A stretch of 35,107 nucleotides of DNA. Source: Fidelibacterota bacterium (GTDB lineage: Bacteria > Fidelibacterota > Marinisomatia > Marinisomatales > Marinisomataceae). Of the stretch, positions 16,593 through 26,706 are shown one piece after another. The stretch is taken from contig JAAZXT010000050.1 in NCBI GenBank assembly GCA_014240005.1, forward strand, positions 1-35,107, in the 5' to 3' direction. The position numbers were made by a program, and so were the translations under genes. Each line of letters begins with the position of its first letter. Positions within the stretch are counted from its first letter, which is position 1. A model generated the notes under the pieces. That model saw nothing but the letters and a program-made list of their open reading frames with translations. It was not told the origin of the DNA and did not search any database.

Positions 16593-17834
16593 TTACTCAA
16601 AAAACCCTTTCCATATACCGGAAATGCTCTTTGTAATTGATTTAAAATTTTTAACTCCAACAGTTGGGCTACTATCTTCGACATTAAATATTGGCCATGA
16701 TAAAAGACCAATGAGAGTAGAAAGTTCTCTTCTATCCTCTAGATTTTCTTTAAAGACAATATTACTTATTGATAAATATTCACACTTTGTGCTCTCAAAA
16801 TGTTTTTTAAATAACAAATCTAAATTTCTGACATTAGATCCACCACCCGTAATCTTAATACCTGATCTGATATCAGAGATATCCATGCCTAATAATTTTA
16901 GTTCAGACTTTATTTGATCTATAATATCTTCATATCTTAATTCAGCAATCTTAGATATTTCTTTCTTGTTGATACTCTTCGTTAAATCATCATTTTCTAT
17001 AGATAGTTCGAAATTAGATTCAGAATCTGCAAAATCCGATAGCGCGGAAACATGTTCATGTTTAATGATTTCTGCTTGTTTTATAGATGTTTGAAGATAT
17101 GCAGCTATATCTTTTGTAACAGACTTGGAGCCTAATGGAATAACTTTAGAATGAGTCAGATAATTATCCTTATATAATAACATGTTTGTCTTATCTGCAC
17201 CTACATCTATGAATATCACTCCTAAATCTTGATCGTCCTTACTAAGGTTCGCTAATGCAGCTGCTAAACCATCAAATACTGGATTAATATCAATGCTTAA
17301 ATCATTTCTAAAGCAATGGTCTATCTGTAATAGATTAAAATTTTTGATATGAATTACATGCGACTTTGCATCAATAGATCTACCAATCATACCTAAGGGA
17401 TTACGTATAAGAGATGAACCATCTATAAAAAATCCTCTTTTAAGATTATGTAGTACATATCTATCTGAAGAAACTTGAATATCAGCACATTGAGTTAATA
17501 ACTTTTGTTTTGTGGTCTCATCAACTTCAAATTCAGAATTATCCTTTGATCTAATTCGAGTTGATGAATTAATAGACTTGATATTTTTTCCAGATACTGA
17601 AACCCATGCATCATCATCGATACTGATTTTAGCATCTTTTTCCATTTTCTCAATTAAATATTCTAAACTGCGAAGCAATGCTTCTTTATCTACAATATCT
17701 CCATTATCCATACTATCTGTTCTTATAGATCGAATAGATAAAATTTCTATTTGATTTTCATTTATTATTCTTCCGACAGCTCCTTTAATACTAAAAGACC
17801 CTAAGTCAAAAGCTACTTGTATTCTATTCTTCAT
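16593..17834 (-). CDS. ftsA: Cell division protein FtsA
   Basis: Actin-like ATPase that tethers FtsZ to the inner membrane. 413 residues. The phosphate-1 motif is AFDLGSFSIKGAVG (about residues 8-21). The FtsA-specific 1C (SHS2) domain follows, then VIFIDVGADKTNMLLY (phosphate 2) and IKITGGGSNVRNL (adenosine motif). The C-terminal amphipathic helix, SGIWKGFFE, is the membrane-targeting sequence. The ATG overlaps the ftsQ stop (TAATG). Confidence 0.95.
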   Translation of the reverse strand: MKNRIQVAFDLGSFSIKGAVGRIINENQIEILSIRSIRTDSMDNGDIVDKEALLRSLEYLIEKMEKDAKISIDDDAWVSVSGKNIKSINSSTRIRSKDNSEFEVDETTKQKLLTQCADIQVSSDRYVLHNLKRGFFIDGSSLIRNPLGMIGRSIDAKSHVIHIKNFNLLQIDHCFRNDLSIDINPVFDGLAAALANLSKDDQDLGVIFIDVGADKTNMLLYKDNYLTHSKVIPLGSKSVTKDIAAYLQTSIKQAEIIKHEHVSALSDFADSESNFELSIENDDLTKSINKKEISKIAELRYEDIIDQIKSELKLLGMDISDIRSGIKITGGGSNVRNLDLLFKKHFESTKCEYLSISNIVFKENLEDRRELSTLIGLLSWPIFNVEDSSPTVGVKNFKSITKSISGIWKGFFE

Positions 17835-18586
17835 TATATTTCATTCACCACTATCTGCCTTTTATACCTTAAATCTACATATCTATAACTCTCTAATTTT
17901 TTTGTCTCTGGTAATGCATTTGCAAAAGCGTTTAAATAGTCTATTTTTGCAAAAATATTGTCACTCCCCAACAAAATTTTTGTTCTTCCATTCTTTAAAA
18001 TAATCTCATACTCACTATCTTCATTAAAAACAAATTCTGATATATTGTCATATAATGAATCAAAGTTATCTTTTGAATATTTAATAACATCAATAGATTT
18101 TAAAACATTAGATGATTTGGTTTTTTTACCTTTTTCATACAGTTCTTGATTATTCTTAAAATTGGATAATATGGGTAGCGAAATTTCGCAATACTCGACA
18201 GGTAAACATACTCCCTCTGAGTCAAGAATAATTAAATCATTAGAACTAATCATAGCTAATGGCTCTCTTTCATAGATTTCTATTTTAATCGTCTTAGGAA
18301 ACACTCTTGACACTTTGCAATCCTTTATATGGTCCAATGATTTTATATCATTTTTATAATCTTTTAAATTTGAAAAGAAAATATTCTGATTCTTTATACT
18401 TGTCTTATACTCTATCAACATAGTATCATCAAAATAATTTATACCTTCAATTTTTACGTTTTCTACAATAAAAATTGCATTGAATTGGGCCCATTTAACA
18501 GATCCAAAAAGGGAAATTGCTATAAATAATAGACATAATAATGGCTGACTAATAAAATCAAAAATCTTTATAAAATTATTCTTCAT
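17834..18586 (-). CDS. ftsQ: Cell division protein FtsQ/DivIB
   Basis: Bitopic divisome protein linking FtsB/FtsL with other septal proteins. 250 residues. There is a short cytoplasmic tail, a membrane span (about 12-34, QPLLCLLFIAISLFGSVKW), a POTRA-like region (about 38-105, IFIVENVKIEGINYFDDTMLIEY... ending KIEIYEREPLAMI) and a beta domain to the end. Sequence identity in this family is low, but the anchor, the POTRA start, the EREPLA motif and the murB-ftsQ-ftsA position make the call firm. It overlaps murB by 4 nt (ATGA). The ddl gene often found between murB and ftsQ is absent. Confidence 0.9.
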   Translation of the reverse strand: MKNNFIKIFDFISQPLLCLLFIAISLFGSVKWAQFNAIFIVENVKIEGINYFDDTMLIEYKTSIKNQNIFFSNLKDYKNDIKSLDHIKDCKVSRVFPKTIKIEIYEREPLAMISSNDLIILDSEGVCLPVEYCEISLPILSNFKNNQELYEKGKKTKSSNVLKSIDVIKYSKDNFDSLYDNISEFVFNEDSEYEIILKNGRTKILLGSDNIFAKIDYLNAFANALPETKKLESYRYVDLRYKRQIVVNEI

Positions 18587-19512
18587 AATTTATCAATCTC
18601 CTCAGCATTAAAGCCTAATAATTTCACTTCTAGATTTAGTTCAATATTAAATTTTTCTTTTACAGTATTCTTTGCTTTCTTAATAAGAGATATCATATCA
18701 TCAGCTTTTGCATCTCCATTATTCACAAAAAAGTTGGCATGCTTATTGGAAATCTTAGCACCTCCTATTGAAAATCCTTTTAATCCTGACTGGTCTATTA
18801 ACATTCCAGCAGAATGTTTAGTAGAAGGATTCTTAAATACACTACCTGCAGAACGATAGTTCAATGGTTGCGTATTCTTTCTTCCTAATTTTGCTAAATC
18901 AAAATTATCCTGAATGATTTTTTTTGGTGATTTTTTAAGCTTAAATGTTGCTGACAATAAAATAATATCTTTACTGAAAGAAGATGATCTATAAGAAAAA
19001 TCAATGTCTGCTTTAGAAAGTACTTGAATTTCATTTCTCCCATTTAATAACTCTACAGTTTCTAAATTTTCTGAAATCTCTCCACCCCAGGCACCCGCAT
19101 TCATCATCAATGCACCGCCAAGTGTTCCTGGCACTCCAATAAGATTTTCTAAGCCTTTTAAATCATGCTTCATAGATTCTCTTACCATCTTACCCAACAT
19201 AATTCCACACTCTACATAAATCTTATCTACATCAATATTAATTGTTCTTAAGCAATGTTTAATCGATACTACAACACCCTTAATACCCTGATCACTTATC
19301 AATAAATTTGATCCTGAACCTATAATAGTCACTGCCTGTTTATGTTCTTTACTCAATCTAACAATGTCGATTAAATCCTTCTTGTTTGATGGTAACACAA
19401 ATAATTCAGCTGGACCTCCAATTCCATATGTGGTATGCTTCTGCATTATTTCATTAACAGAAACAGTTGCATTGGTCGTACCTATAATCTTTTGTCTCAA
19501 AGACTCAATCAT
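18583..19512 (-). CDS. murB: UDP-N-acetylenolpyruvoylglucosamine reductase
   Basis: FAD enzyme that reduces the enolpyruvyl group to give UDP-MurNAc. 309 residues. The FAD-binding domain has TTYGIGGPAELFVLP (about 27-41) and IGSGSNLLISD (about 64-74). GVPGTLGGALMMNAGAWGGE follows at about 126-145. The proton-donor serine is in YRSAGSVFKNP (Ser224) and the late catalytic glutamate in LNLEVKLLG (Glu295). All key residues are present. It overlaps murC by 4 nt. Confidence 0.96.
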   Translation of the reverse strand: MIESLRQKIIGTTNATVSVNEIMQKHTTYGIGGPAELFVLPSNKKDLIDIVRLSKEHKQAVTIIGSGSNLLISDQGIKGVVVSIKHCLRTINIDVDKIYVECGIMLGKMVRESMKHDLKGLENLIGVPGTLGGALMMNAGAWGGEISENLETVELLNGRNEIQVLSKADIDFSYRSSSFSKDIILLSATFKLKKSPKKIIQDNFDLAKLGRKNTQPLNYRSAGSVFKNPSTKHSAGMLIDQSGLKGFSIGGAKISNKHANFFVNNGDAKADDMISLIKKAKNTVKEKFNIELNLEVKLLGFNAEEIDKL

Positions 19513-20876
19513 CTCATATTCTCAGTTAATTTATCTGCATATCTCCAAATATTACCCGCTCCAATAGTCAAAATAATGTCACCTTCATTATACTTGCTTT
19601 GTATATCTTTAAGTAAAGAGTCTATAGTAATATCAAATACATTTTTATGCTTTAATTCTTTAAGATGTTCACTAATTCTTTCAGAGCTAATAGAAAGATC
19701 TAATTTTTCTCTTGAAGCAAAAATCTCAGTAATAAAAATCAAATCAGCATCGAAGAGAGACTCTGCAAAATCTTTATAAAATTCTTTAGTTCTAGAAAAA
19801 AGATGTGGTTGAAAAACAACAAGCAATCTTCTATTCCAATTACTCTTAACTGCTTGAATCACACTTAATACTTCTACCGGATGATGAGCATAATCATCAA
19901 TAATAGTTAAGTTTTTGTTATGAACTTTAACATCAAATCTTCTTTTTACGCCTGAGAACATTTTTAAGCTTTGGCTAATATTCTCTATTGATAAGCCCAT
20001 CGTTTTACATACTGATATGGCTGCTAAAGCATTTAAAATATTGTATGTACCTGGAACAATCATTGAAAATGTATAGTTTTTATCTTTATGAACTACATCA
20101 AATGCAACTTTTCCATCATTATGAATAATGTTTATGGCTTTGAAATCAACATCATCAGACTCTATGCCATAAGTAACTATCGGCTTGTTAATGAATGGTA
20201 TAATAGATGCAGCATTATCAGAATCTTTACAAATACTAACCATTCCATAAAAAGGCACTGAATTAGCAAATTGAAGAAAAGCATTTTTTAGATCGTCTAA
20301 ATCTTTATAACAATCAACATGTTCCAAATCAATATTATTAATTACCGCTATAGTTGGAGAAAGTTCTAAGAAACTTCTATTAAACTCATCAGCCTCTACT
20401 ACGAAAGTATCACCAGCGCCTAGAACAGAATTAGTATTTATAGATTTAACTACACCTCCCACAATAATGGTAGGATCTAAATTAGAATCCTTTAATATTG
20501 AACCAATCATAGAGGTTGTAGTAGTTTTACCATGGGTTCCAGAAATCCCCACCGTAGAGCTTTTTAATTTCGCAAGCTGCGATATCATTTGTGCTCTAGA
20601 ATAACATTGAATATCTCTATCATTTGCTTCAATCAATTCAATATTATCTTTAGGAATAGCATCAGAATAGACTACAATTTCAGCTGTTGATATATTTTTC
20701 TTATCATGACCAATTGATATAGTGATATCCAATTTTTTAAGCCTATTAATATTTGGTGATTCAGATAAATCTGAACCAGTAATCTTGAAATCTTGATTGT
20801 GCAGAAGCTCGGCAATTCCGCTCATTCCAATGCCGCCTATGCCAATAAAATGTATTCTTTTTATACTAGATAGCAT
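19509..20876 (-). CDS. murC: UDP-N-acetylmuramate--L-alanine ligase
   Basis: ATP-dependent Mur ligase adding the first stem-peptide residue. 455 residues. Three domains: UDP-binding (IHFIGIGGIGMSGIAELL at 8-25), central ATPase with P-loop GTHGKTTTTS (113-122), and the C-terminal binding domain with DDYAHHPVE. The IGGIGMSG nucleotide signature and the DYAHHP motif are those of MurC and not of its paralogues. It overlaps murG by about 11 nt. Confidence 0.97.
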   Translation of the reverse strand: MLSSIKRIHFIGIGGIGMSGIAELLHNQDFKITGSDLSESPNINRLKKLDITISIGHDKKNISTAEIVVYSDAIPKDNIELIEANDRDIQCYSRAQMISQLAKLKSSTVGISGTHGKTTTTSMIGSILKDSNLDPTIIVGGVVKSINTNSVLGAGDTFVVEADEFNRSFLELSPTIAVINNIDLEHVDCYKDLDDLKNAFLQFANSVPFYGMVSICKDSDNAASIIPFINKPIVTYGIESDDVDFKAINIIHNDGKVAFDVVHKDKNYTFSMIVPGTYNILNALAAISVCKTMGLSIENISQSLKMFSGVKRRFDVKVHNKNLTIIDDYAHHPVEVLSVIQAVKSNWNRRLLVVFQPHLFSRTKEFYKDFAESLFDADLIFITEIFASREKLDLSISSERISEHLKELKHKNVFDITIDSLLKDIQSKYNEGDIILTIGAGNIWRYADKLTENMR

Positions 20877-21951
20877 GTAAGTGCTCCATAATACTATTAC
20901 TTATAATCTTTATTGAATCAGGATTATTTATTCTTTCAATATTTTGTTTCATTGAACTATATACTCTGTCATTTTTACAGATTTCATTAATTTCTTTTGA
21001 TAGCAAAGAAATAGTTAAATCTTTTTCTTCAATTAAGAGTGCTGCAAACTTTTCCTCTAGATATTTTGCATTAAAAACTTGATGATTTTCTGCTGCAAAC
21101 CTGAAAGGAATAAGAATTGAAGGCTTCTTAAATTCTAATATTTCAGAAACTGTCATAGCGCCAGATCTGGAAACTATCAAATCACATATATCATATAAAT
21201 ATGGCATATTATCAACGAAGGAAAGTACTTTGATTGATTCAGTATTATAATGCTTATACTTATCGTAATGCTTTAGACCTGCAATCCAAATAATATTAAT
21301 ATTATTTAACATCTTATTATCAATACATTCTGAAATAATATTATTAAGGAATACTGAACCTTGGCTTCCTCCTAATATCAATACAGTTCTTTTAGTCTGA
21401 TCTAAAGATAAAGACATATCTTTTTGGCTATGATTATAAATTGGATTACCCGTAAAAAGAATGTCGCTATTTTTTAAATATTTCTTCGCATTATCAAAAC
21501 CGAGAAATACTTTTCTTGCTTTAGACCCAAATATTCTAGTTACTAATCCTGGAAATGAATTTTGTTCATGTAAAAAATATGGTACGTTAAATATTTTTGC
21601 TATCTGGAGAGGTATAAATGAAGCATACCCTCCCGTTGCAATCACTAAGCTAGGTTTATTCTTCATAAAGAAAAAACTGACTTTAACTAAGCCAAAAAAT
21701 AATTCAAAGAATAATAAGCAATTTCTTGCTATTGCATATAATGAAAAAGATCTATTGAATCCCTTAATTGGTATGAGCAAACTTTTCATATTTTCAGAAA
21801 TAATTTTCTTTGATTCAATTCCATATTTTGATCCGATATAATATAAATTATTATTTTCCATTTTCTTTTCAAGTTCATTCTTAATAGCCATTAATGGATA
21901 GTAATGTCCTCCTGTTCCTCCTCCACAAAAGATGATATTACGCTTATCCAT
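20866..21951 (-). CDS. murG: Lipid II synthase (GlcNAc transferase) MurG
   Basis: Peripheral inner-membrane GT28 enzyme that adds GlcNAc to lipid I, making lipid II. About 361 residues. The N-terminal G-loop is CGGGTGGHYYP (about 10-20). PSLVIATGGYASF and LHEQNSFPGLVTR follow. The C-terminal donor site has LILGGSQGS and the SRSGAMTVSE motif (about 261-270). The start is taken as ATG 21951; the TTG one codon earlier is less likely. It overlaps ftsW by 8 nt. A membrane-association patch is plausible from the hydrophobic segment around residues 80-95 (LLFFELFFGLVKVSFFF). Confidence 0.96.
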   Translation of the reverse strand: MDKRNIIFCGGGTGGHYYPLMAIKNELEKKMENNNLYYIGSKYGIESKKIISENMKSLLIPIKGFNRSFSLYAIARNCLLFFELFFGLVKVSFFFMKNKPSLVIATGGYASFIPLQIAKIFNVPYFLHEQNSFPGLVTRIFGSKARKVFLGFDNAKKYLKNSDILFTGNPIYNHSQKDMSLSLDQTKRTVLILGGSQGSVFLNNIISECIDNKMLNNINIIWIAGLKHYDKYKHYNTESIKVLSFVDNMPYLYDICDLIVSRSGAMTVSEILEFKKPSILIPFRFAAENHQVFNAKYLEEKFAALLIEEKDLTISLLSKEINEICKNDRVYSSMKQNIERINNPDSIKIISNSIMEHLHAI

Positions 21952-23077
21952 CAACTCGGAGTCTCCATTTTTTAACTTTAAATTTTCGTTGTGCTTTACT
22001 GATATTCAATAAAATTGCTACCATTAGTAGGTTGATAATCAATGAAGATCCTCCATAACTAATAAATGGAAGTGGAACACCTGTAACTGGTATAACACCA
22101 ATTACTACACCAATATTTATTAATGCATAAAATGTAATACTCAAACCGAAACCTATAGAAAGAATAATACCAAAAATATCGTTTGATTTTTTAGAAATCT
22201 GAATAGCTCTAAATAAAATAACTATGTACGCTATCATTACCATAACGCCTACTATAAAACCTAGCTCTTCTCCAATAATAGCAAATATAAAATCAGTATG
22301 TGTCTCTGGTAAATATGAGTGCTTCTGTATGCTTTCTCCAATACCCATACCTGTGACACCTCCTTGTCTTAACCCAATCAAAGCCTGACTAGATTGATAT
22401 CCAACATTTCCTGCTGAATTAGGATCAAGGAATGATAATATTCTACTCAATGCATAATTCTTATTATTTAAAATAAAAATCCCAATTGCTCCTACTGACA
22501 GAACACCTATGGTTCCTATTTGAGGTAATGATACTCCACCAATAAATAATAAAGCAAATACAATAGTTAACAAGATTATGGCTGTTGAGTTATCTGGTTG
22601 CATAATAATCATTAAACAAATAGGTAAAACCCAACATAATGGGATTAAAATCCCTTTAACAAATTGATGCATATATTTATAATTTCTATCTATATAATCA
22701 GCTAAAAACAAGATCACTGAGAATCTTGCTAAATCAGATGTTTGGAAAGAAATCGGACCAATAGATAGCCATCTACAAGAATCCCCATCACAGCCTTGAA
22801 CTCGCGTATATACCAATAATAGAAATGATCCAACCATTAATACTGGAGCTAAATATTGTAGTTTTCTATAATTGAGATGAGATGCAATAAGAAAGACTAT
22901 TATTCCTGGAATAAATTTAAGTAATTGATTTTGTAAAAAATATATACGTGAAGCTCCATCAGTGATTTCAAGAGATTTGATCCAGCTAGCACTAAATAAA
23001 ATTGATAAACCAAAAATGGTTAATAATATTACTGTCCACAATAACCATTTATCCTGCTTTCTTTCTTTAATATTCAT
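21944..23077 (-). CDS. ftsW: Septal peptidoglycan glycosyltransferase FtsW
   Basis: SEDS-family polymerase that works with the division transpeptidase. 377 residues and about ten membrane spans. Family motifs include DGDSCRWLSIGPISFQTSDLA (SEDS central region) and the C-terminal signature PVTGVPLPFISYGGSS. It belongs to the FtsW rather than the RodA branch mainly by position, between murD and murG. It overlaps murD by 4 nt (ATGA). Confidence 0.95.
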   Translation of the reverse strand: MNIKERKQDKWLLWTVILLTIFGLSILFSASWIKSLEITDGASRIYFLQNQLLKFIPGIIVFLIASHLNYRKLQYLAPVLMVGSFLLLVYTRVQGCDGDSCRWLSIGPISFQTSDLARFSVILFLADYIDRNYKYMHQFVKGILIPLCWVLPICLMIIMQPDNSTAIILLTIVFALLFIGGVSLPQIGTIGVLSVGAIGIFILNNKNYALSRILSFLDPNSAGNVGYQSSQALIGLRQGGVTGMGIGESIQKHSYLPETHTDFIFAIIGEELGFIVGVMVMIAYIVILFRAIQISKKSNDIFGIILSIGFGLSITFYALINIGVVIGVIPVTGVPLPFISYGGSSLIINLLMVAILLNISKAQRKFKVKKWRLRVDG

Positions 23078-24417
23078 GAATAGTGCCTTTCTACTATACT
23101 TTTAAAACAATCGCCTCTTTCTTCAAAATTTTTGAATTGATCATAACTAGCACATCCCGGAGACATTAACACAGAGTCTCCTCTTTCTGCTAAGCTCATT
23201 GCGGAATTAATCGCTTGTTCGAACTCTTCAATCTTTAGCACTTCTAATGATTCAGAAAGTGAATGGTGTATATCATCTGAAGCAACACCATATGCAATTA
23301 TAGATTTTATAGAATCAGAGTACTCTAGAATTGCTGAAAAATCAGATTCCTTAGGAAGTCCTCCCATTATTAGTATAATATTTCTATCTATAGAATCTAT
23401 TGCTACTTGAACAGATGCAATATTTGTAGCCTTTGAATCATTAATAAACTTGATACCATCTACCTCTTTAAATATCTCGAATCTATGGTGTAATCCTTCA
23501 AATTTTTTCAAAGACTCAAAAATATCTTTGTCATCTAATTTTAAATGTGAAGCAATAGTAGCAACACCTATAAAGTTAGATACATTATGAATGCCCAATA
23601 ATTGACATTCATCTATATGAAGGGTCTCATTGCTATGAGATGATTCTATTTTTTTATTTTCTAAATAAAATGTGCTAAAATTTTTATTTAAAGAATAGGC
23701 TGTAAATACTCTATCTATTTTTTCTATTTCATCGGATAAAATATTATCATCATGATTGTAGATTATTAAATCGTCATCATTCATATTTTTAAAAAGACCC
23801 ATCTTTGAGTTAGTATAATCGAGAAAATCTTCATATCTATCTAAGTGATCATGGGAAATATTTAAAATCATTGCTATATCAGGTTTAAACGTATCAATAT
23901 CATCAATCTGGAAGCTAGACAACTCTAATATGCAAAAATCAGTGTTTAATTTTTTAGATATATTTTCTTCATAAATCATTTCTGAGAATGGGGTTCCTAT
24001 ATTTCCACTTTTTACAACATTAAATTTTTTCTTTAACACCTCATATAAGCATGTAACAGTAGTAGTCTTTCCATTAGTGCCTGTTATAGCAATGATTTTT
24101 AAATCTGATAGCCTATAGGCAAATTCAATTTCACTTATCATTTCTATATTACTTTCTAATATATCTTGAATTATTTTGATATCATTTGGTATGCCAGGTG
24201 ATTTTATAATTAAATCTGAATTAAGAATTCTATCAGAATGAAACCCTAGCTCAATATCAACACCCATATCTGTTAATTCTTTAGCATATATCTCATTAAT
24301 ATCTGATTTACTATCTGATATAAAAACATTGGCACCAAGAGAGGAAGCTAACTTTGCGGCCCAATAGCCACTAACTCCCAATCCAAGAATACCAATATCT
24401 CTATTCTCTATATTCAT
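23074..24417 (-). CDS. murD: UDP-N-acetylmuramoylalanine--D-glutamate ligase
   Basis: Mur ligase adding D-glutamate. 447 residues. The N-terminal UDP-binding motif is ILGLGVSGYWAAKL (about 10-23), the P-loop ITGTNGKTTT is at 111-120, and ILNISHDHLDRY is the metal/nucleotide region. The C-terminal domain has FINDSKATN and LMSPGCASYDQFKNFEERG, a MurD signature. It overlaps ftsI by 4 nt. In the standard dcw order murE, murF and mraY would lie between ftsI and murD; here the two are directly joined. Confidence 0.96.
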   Translation of the reverse strand: MNIENRDIGILGLGVSGYWAAKLASSLGANVFISDSKSDINEIYAKELTDMGVDIELGFHSDRILNSDLIIKSPGIPNDIKIIQDILESNIEMISEIEFAYRLSDLKIIAITGTNGKTTTVTCLYEVLKKKFNVVKSGNIGTPFSEMIYEENISKKLNTDFCILELSSFQIDDIDTFKPDIAMILNISHDHLDRYEDFLDYTNSKMGLFKNMNDDDLIIYNHDDNILSDEIEKIDRVFTAYSLNKNFSTFYLENKKIESSHSNETLHIDECQLLGIHNVSNFIGVATIASHLKLDDKDIFESLKKFEGLHHRFEIFKEVDGIKFINDSKATNIASVQVAIDSIDRNIILIMGGLPKESDFSAILEYSDSIKSIIAYGVASDDIHHSLSESLEVLKIEEFEQAINSAMSLAERGDSVLMSPGCASYDQFKNFEERGDCFKSIVERHYS

Positions 24418-26345
24418 GATTTTATTTCCGCCTTTAATTCTACTCTTGTTCCTTTTTCTATTTTTGATCCAGGTTCTACAGATTGAGAAATTATTACTCC
24501 CATACCAGATACTATTTTGGGGTTAAGTCCTTTTTTGGCTAAAGTCATAAATGCACTATTGACATTTTTACCAATTACATTGGGCATTTCTACTATTTCA
24601 ATATCTTGTGATTTTTTATCATTTTTTTGAAGTAGAACTGGATCAGAATTTTTGGCTTTTAACTTTTTATTAAATTTCTTATCTGTTATCTCTTTATCGA
24701 TATTAATAATACGCTGCATAACGGATTTAAATACCGGAGCTGCGGACATTGAACCCCAATGATAGTTACTAGAAACTGATGCTCCATCAATTATGATTAA
24801 TGCTAATAATTGAGGATCCTCCTTTGGAAAAAATCCTACAAAACTAGCTAAAAATTCTGATTCTGAATATTCACCGTTTATAACTTTTTTAGATGTTCCT
24901 GTCTTCCCGGATACATCCCATCCGACTAATCTAGCTCCCTTTCCACTACCATTTTCAACTGCATAGGATAACATATCTTTTAATATTTCTGCATCTGACT
25001 GCGATAAAATTCTTTTTCTAAGTTTTTGTTGATTTTTCAAAATTGTATCATCACTTTTTTTAACTTCGTCAATCATATATGGTTTCAATAAAAATCCACC
25101 ATTTGCAATTGCTGCATATGCCATAGCGATTTGTATCGGAGTAACAGAGACCTCATAACCTATAGGAACGCTATGCATAGATGATAAACTCCATCTTTTA
25201 GCTTCATAGACTGTTCCACTCTCCTCACCAGTTGGATTAAGACCAGTTTTAGATCCAAAACCAAATTCTTTTGCTTGATTATAAATCTTATTTTTTCCTA
25301 AGGATTCAGCAATTTTTATTGTACCTATATTACTTGAATAAGCTAAAATTTCTTTAACAGTAAGAACGGAATGTGGCACAGAATCTTCTATCATTTTTAT
25401 ATCATGAAAATTATATGGGCCTTCAACATTATATTCATCTATAGGATTTATATCATTCTTAAGGGCTGCTGCAATAGTAACCACTTTAAAAGTTGAGCCA
25501 GGCTCTAATGTATCTAAAAGCAATCTATTTTTTTGATATTCTACCTCAAAATCTTGTGGATTATTAGGGTTAAAATCAGGAACGCTGACCATGGATACTA
25601 TTTCTCCTGTTTGAGGATTTAATATTATTCCCATTGCAGACGATGCTTCAGTCTTCTCTATTTGATCAATTAATTCCTCTCTTAAAATTGCTTGATATTC
25701 CTTATTAATAGTTAAATAAATATCTGATCCATCTTCGGGAGCTTCATATGGTAAAGTAGGATCAGAAATACGTTTACCCAATCCATTACTCTTAAAAACT
25801 CTGGAACCAATTTTAGGCTCTAAATATCTGTTATATTGAGATTCTAATCCAGAAATTCCTACATCATCTACATTAGTAAATCCAATAATTTGACCAAATA
25901 AATTTTCTTCAGGATAATATCTTTTATAATCCTGATTGATGATTAATGCATCTCCATATTTTGACTTTAATTTTTGACAATTTCTTATGGTCTTTTTTTC
26001 TAACTGTACATAAGATTTTCCAACATTAAACTTGGAAATATAAATACCTAAATCAGTACCTGTACAATCTGATAAATCTCTTAAAAAAGTATCTTTATTG
26101 GTGATTTTTGTTGGACGTACTCCAATATTATAAAAAGTTAAATTTTGAGTGATATTATTACCATTTATATCGAAAATATTTCCTCTTTTACCTTTAATCA
26201 TTTCTACTTTCATACCCTGAGGATTTTCAACTCTATCTATAATTTGAATTGTAAATAACTCGTATATAAAAACAACCCAAAAAAACATGATAAGAGTGCT
26301 TACAAATCGTATTCTATTTTTAAATTTTAGATAATTTTTAGTCAT
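24414..26345 (-). CDS. ftsI: Division transpeptidase (PBP2x/FtsI type) with one PASTA domain
   Basis: Class B penicillin-binding protein cross-linking septal peptidoglycan. 643 residues. An N-terminal span (about 12-34) is followed by the pedestal domain (RGNIFDINGNNI, about 54-65) and the transpeptidase domain (about 235-560). The active site has SxxK at Ser284-Lys287 (GSTFK), SxN at 337-339 (SSN) and KTG at 481-483 (SGKTGTS). A C-terminal PASTA domain covers about 582-643 (VEMPNVIGKNVNSAFMTLAKK). PASTA tails mark the PBP2x/SpoVD-like branch, common in Firmicutes and the FCB group and absent from E. coli FtsI. It overlaps ftsL by 8 nt. Confidence 0.95.
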   Translation of the reverse strand: MTKNYLKFKNRIRFVSTLIMFFWVVFIYELFTIQIIDRVENPQGMKVEMIKGKRGNIFDINGNNITQNLTFYNIGVRPTKITNKDTFLRDLSDCTGTDLGIYISKFNVGKSYVQLEKKTIRNCQKLKSKYGDALIINQDYKRYYPEENLFGQIIGFTNVDDVGISGLESQYNRYLEPKIGSRVFKSNGLGKRISDPTLPYEAPEDGSDIYLTINKEYQAILREELIDQIEKTEASSAMGIILNPQTGEIVSMVSVPDFNPNNPQDFEVEYQKNRLLLDTLEPGSTFKVVTIAAALKNDINPIDEYNVEGPYNFHDIKMIEDSVPHSVLTVKEILAYSSNIGTIKIAESLGKNKIYNQAKEFGFGSKTGLNPTGEESGTVYEAKRWSLSSMHSVPIGYEVSVTPIQIAMAYAAIANGGFLLKPYMIDEVKKSDDTILKNQQKLRKRILSQSDAEILKDMLSYAVENGSGKGARLVGWDVSGKTGTSKKVINGEYSESEFLASFVGFFPKEDPQLLALIIIDGASVSSNYHWGSMSAAPVFKSVMQRIINIDKEITDKKFNKKLKAKNSDPVLLQKNDKKSQDIEIVEMPNVIGKNVNSAFMTLAKKGLNPKIVSGMGVIISQSVEPGSKIEKGTRVELKAEIKS

Positions 26346-26706
26346 TAGTTATTTTCACAATAAGTGTTTCTGGTTTACTTGCTATTAATCCAATTTTCTT
26401 TGCTTTTTTTGAAATAACATCTGCTCTTTTCATCTTCTCCACAGAATTAATTTTTAATGTAAGATCTTCATCCAATTGAGCTAATGTTTGTCGATTAAAA
26501 TCGATACTAGCTTGAGTTTTATCTATCTCTATGAAAGCGGCTAAATATAAAGAAATTGTTCCTACAGTTAGCACAAACATTAGAGTCCATTTTATATTTT
26601 CTCTTTTTTCATTTTGTCTCTTTGTTAATCTTTTTTTCCTAGATTTTTTACGTTTAGGTTTAGTTAGTCTTGTCCATTTGGCAAGATTTGTAAATAGATT
26701 AGCCAA
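26338..26706 (-). CDS. ftsL: FtsL-like divisome protein
   Basis: 122 residues. A very basic cytoplasmic tail (KPKRKKSRKKRLTKRQNEK) is followed by one membrane span (about 39-58, IKWTLMFVLTVGTISLYLAAF) and a periplasmic coiled coil (DFNRQTLAQLDEDLTLKINSVEKM), ending in a segment typical of FtsL (ISKKAKKIGLIASKPETLIVKI). FtsL joins FtsB and FtsQ and activates FtsWI. The start is TTG: AGGAG lies 6 nt upstream, and the next in-frame ATG falls inside the membrane span. It overlaps rsmH and ftsI by 8 nt each. Confidence 0.87.
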   Translation of the reverse strand: MANLFTNLAKWTRLTKPKRKKSRKKRLTKRQNEKRENIKWTLMFVLTVGTISLYLAAFIEIDKTQASIDFNRQTLAQLDEDLTLKINSVEKMKRADVISKKAKKIGLIASKPETLIVKITND

